This document shows positions 61,366-64,000 of a stretch of 64,000 nt of DNA, one piece after another. Position numbers and translations under genes: made by a program. Source of the DNA: Lingula anatina (lineage: Eukaryota > Brachiopoda > Lingulata > Lingulida > Lingulidae); assembly GCF_001039355.2 (NCBI RefSeq), contig NW_019776136.1, forward strand, positions 40,952 to 104,951. Reading direction: 5' to 3'. Positions within the stretch are counted from its first letter, which is position 1. Every line of letters begins with the position of its first letter. The notes under the pieces are model-generated. The model worked only from the letters and a program-made list of their open reading frames with translations, was not told where the DNA came from and did no database searches.

Positions 61366-62738
61366 CTACTTAGATCTGCAAATGAAAAGTGCAACATGAT
61401 GAAATGATTGCTGTAAATGCGTCAATTATGAAACACATCAGTAGGTTTGAATGCAAGTAATTAATTAATTGTCCTTTTTGTATGCCTGCTTAAAATCTAA
61501 ACTACAATCAACTAAAAATATCTTCAATACAAGTTTTCTCTTTAAATGAAAAATTTCCAGTCATAGGGAAAATGTACATCTGGATAGTCTTGGCCGCTAG
61601 AAATCCCAGAGGACCTGCAGGAATTTTGACACCACAGGTCCTTTGGACTGGCAAGGTTAATGTACAAATACAATACATATTAAATTACATGTTAACATGA
61701 GCCGATGGATATAAAATACTTCGTTTGGACCAGCACAGAATTGGAAGGATCTGCAGATTTCTTGTAGTGCAGATCCTCCAAACCTTTAACACCTCCAAAG
61801 TTTTCCCCATGTCTGAGTTTCTCTCCCCTTGAAAGACAAACTAGTCAGCACATTAAGGTTATGTGCTGCTATATAATTAGTAATCAATAAGGTATAATGC
61901 TCATACCTGGCTCTCATCTTCCTTCTCTTTCTTTTGAGCCTTCTCATGCGCTTTTTCCTCCACTGTAAACAGAAATAAATCACTCTTGAAGCTGAAGGTG
62001 TATAAACAGCAGTCCATCTAATTACTGGAATCAAGTCTTAACTTATTGGAATCAACAATAAAATGTAATTCACAATTTTATGTCTTCTGGATTCATGTTA
62101 TGCTTGCCATACTACAGAAAATATTTTGTACTACTTCAGAATCAAAAATAGTAGTTGAAATCAGTGGTCTCTCAAAGTAAGGCAGCAACCAATTTCTTTT
62201 ATCCGATATCGCCCTTTCGGCAGTAGCACTTTTCAAAGAACTTTCCAGACAGACAGAATCCAATGTATAATGTACATAATTTCAGTACTTGATTCTGGTC
62301 GTTTCCCGTCAATCAATGGATTCCAGTAATCAGTAGAACCCCATGAACGGCGCATTGCTCTGCTGATACTGCCATAGATTTTATATAGGACAAGTGATAG
62401 AAAACATTTAAACAGGAAATACTGATCAAATGCTTTCATATGTAACTTAGATAAAATCAAGTGAATGAATGTAATCCAGTAATTACATTTCGCAACGTTA
62501 CTAACTACAATGTTCTTGACAAAAGGGGATAAGTACAACACTTGATCAGATTCGTGATTAAATCATATCGGCTACAAATCTAAGTCACTGTTAAACCATA
62601 CGTTTAACGACAAAACTGAACAGTCTGGAGGTTGTCACTTAAAAGCACTTGTCTGACAAATCATTACAAGAATACGACCAATACCCACACGTTTAACACA
62701 GTAGGCCAGATTCAATTTCTACTTACCTTGGCCCTCAT
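61366..62738 (-). CDS. RPL41: RPL41 (eL41), 25-residue ribosomal protein
   Basis: Three minus-strand coding exons of 12, 56 and 10 nt (62727-62738, 61907-61962 and 61366-61375) join with consensus splice sites into exactly 25 codons plus TAG. The product starts MRAKWRKKRM, continues through RRLKRKRRKM and ends RARSK, matching the near-invariant eukaryotic eL41, the smallest and most basic ribosomal protein, located at the subunit interface. The open frame is far too short for ORF finders. A leader part of the ATG exon begins at 62754 after an acceptor, and a separate noncoding first exon ends at 62871 (ACCAG|gtgagg). The gene sits head to head with TAF5. Confidence 0.96.
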
Positions 62739-62871
62739 CTTGTATCAGATGGATCTGAAAAAACAAATAAAGAGTGAATTAAGTCATCGATGTAACTTCA
62801 AGAAGAGATGCACACCAATTAAGGTAGATTTTGACAGATTCTTATGCCCAGTCTCTGGTACGGACCTCACC

Positions 62872-63093
62872 TGGTAAAAGATGGCGGTTAAAGAGGCCGT
62901 CACCTTGACCTATTTCAACTGACCTCTGAAAATTAGTTGTGCATTTTAGAGTTTTAAACATTTCAAAGATGCTTGAAAATACTACTTATGGTTCTTTCTT
63001 TGTTTTTATATCAAATTTGATTAATTTTCATTTGGCACTGCATAAGTTTGAAGAGTAAAGAAATAATGAAATCGAGGCCAAACTTAGCTCAAT
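62872..63093. promoter_or_regulatory. Bidirectional RPL41/TAF5 promoter with YY1 motif
   Basis: RPL41 (minus) and TAF5 (plus) begin within about 200 bp of each other. AAGATGGCGG at 62878-62887 fits the YY1 consensus and lies at the probable RPL41 5' end. On the minus strand the leader has a pyrimidine run (CCTCTTT) that could serve as a 5'TOP start, as in other ribosomal protein genes. The exact start sites are unknown. Confidence 0.55.
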
Positions 63094-63931
63094 ATGGAAG
63101 GCAACAGCACCGAAACTCAGCCCCAAGCGGCAAACGGTGCGTCGACAAATGGCAGTTCAACAGATAAGCAGACGCTATATGCAGTGCTGCAGTACCTTCG
63201 CAAGAACAATCTGAAGGTGATCTCTCTCTCTCTCTCTTACTCTCTCTTTCTCTCTCTCACAAACACTCACACACACTCACAGGACTACTATTTGACTAAG
63301 TTTCCCATGCGCTCTCTCCTACCCGTCTATTTCATACCAGTATTGGTCTCTTTAGACGTATATGGACAGATACAGAAACAGAAAGTTGAGTTACTTGAAC
63401 TTGTTTCCTGACTTAAAGGTTCATTAATCACTATACAATAAGCAATATAAAATTTAACTTGAGATTAAAAGACAACATATAAAAATTACAAAAACTTAAA
63501 TTATTATTTTAACTGTATTAAAACGAATTTTATAGTTCATATTTGAAATGAAAAATGTATTAAAAGATACCCTCATACATTTTCCTAGGAAACTGAAACT
63601 CTGTTAAAGAAAGAGGCAAATATCCAAGATGATGATGTTCCCAAAGAACAGCAGTCACAAAATGCTTCAGAAGTTTCACAGGCCCTGGCTGCATACAAGA
63701 GGTAATTTGTTTTGCACATGTTGCATGCTATTAGTATGAGCAGTGCATGTTACATGTTATATAGCATTGTAGCATACAAGAAAAAAATTTATAGCACTTG
63801 AAAATATGATTGATTATACTGTTTGATGTGTTGTATTTTGGTAAATTTTCAGTGAAGGAGACCCATCACTCTATGAGGATTTCTATACAAATTTAAAGAA
63901 CTTTGTAGAACAATCGTTGGATACATACAAG
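63094..63931 (+). CDS. TAF5: TAF5, TFIID subunit (N-terminal part, continues off the right edge)
   Basis: TAF5 is a core WD40 subunit of TFIID. Only the N-terminal exons are here: 63094-63216, 63589-63701 and 63853-63931, in phase (105 codons). The LisH motif is seen in QTLYAVLQYLRKNNLKETET, aligning with human RQTLLAVLQFLRQSKL. The start of the NTD2 domain is seen in EGDPSLYEDFYTNLKNFVEQ, aligning with QGDPTMYEEYYSGLKHFIE. The Asn/Ser/Thr-rich leader is short compared with the long Ala/Pro/Gly-rich human N-terminus. The donor at 63932 is followed by intron to the window end. TAF5L is a less likely alternative. Confidence 0.9.
63220..63284. repeat. (TC)n/(CA) simple repeat in TAF5 intron 1
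   Basis: TC dinucleotide runs followed by a CA-rich stretch directly after the first TAF5 donor, where a pyrimidine tract might influence splicing. Confidence 0.9.
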
Positions 63932-64000
63932 GTGAGGACCTTTCATTAGATTACATGCAATTGCCACATAAATAATGTCATTTTACAATAGTAATAGCTA

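Noticed and set aside
62233-62541. 102-codon minus-strand ORF in the RPL41 first intron
   Set aside because: No family resemblance and lies between two confirmed RPL41 exons.
1-64000. CRISPR arrays, bacterial operons, phage or defence islands
   Set aside because: All genes are spliced animal genes; the only regular repeats are microsatellites and the RNF216 coding repeats.
1-64000. tRNA or rRNA genes
   Set aside because: No B-box-like GGTTCRANNCC or rRNA segment was noticed by eye; a covariance-model scan would be needed to exclude small RNAs fully.

Overview
This is a stretch of an invertebrate nuclear genome. It has spliced genes with GT-AG introns, AT-rich noncoding DNA, many microsatellites and homopolymer tracts, and small transposon remnants. 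The gene set, above all a secreted SH3b plus PGRP amidase, points to a mollusc and most likely a bivalve. The species cannot be named from the window. I rebuilt every gene exon by exon; in each complete gene the exon lengths and phases close to a whole number of codons, except RBBP6, which carries two apparent single-base insertions.

Layout from left to right. 1-20260 (minus): HELZ, an SF1 RNA helicase with TPR and CCCH zinc finger; its C-terminus runs off the left edge. Its helicase-core exons occur twice (1503-6509 and 6511-12150), joined at a single N, which looks like two unmerged haplotype contigs. Copy B alone carries a SINE-like and a MITE-like insertion. 20175-20350: divergent HELZ/RBBP6 promoter with a palindromic CRE. 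20969-35148 (plus): RBBP6 (DWNN, zinc knuckle, RING, Pro-rich, RS and Lys-rich tail). 36388-40157 (minus): Asteroid/ASTE1-type XPG-fold nuclease, tail to tail with RBBP6. 41795-49645 (minus): RNF216/TRIAD3 RBR ubiquitin ligase with six degenerate repeats in its disordered region. 50814-53471 (minus): MFSD4/NAGLT1-type MFS transporter with one GC-AG intron. 53472-55610: intergenic, with a TA repeat and an unexplained 96-codon ORF. 55616-60209 (plus): SH3b-PGRP with a TATA box; its signal-peptide exon is also duplicated around a single N. 61366-62738 (minus): RPL41, a 25-residue ribosomal protein in three tiny coding exons. 62872-63093: shared RPL41/TAF5 promoter. 63094 to the right edge (plus): TAF5 start.

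The genes are mostly unrelated housekeeping genes (RNA helicase, 3'-end processing/ubiquitin, DNA repair, ribosome, TFIID) with one innate-immune effector (PGRP). They do not form an operon or a new defence system. The observations most worth checking are the two N-joined duplications, the insertion differences between the HELZ copies, an extra matrin-type zinc finger in HELZ, the RNF216 repeats, two homopolymer frameshifts in RBBP6, and a possible 39-nt exitron in the Asteroid gene.
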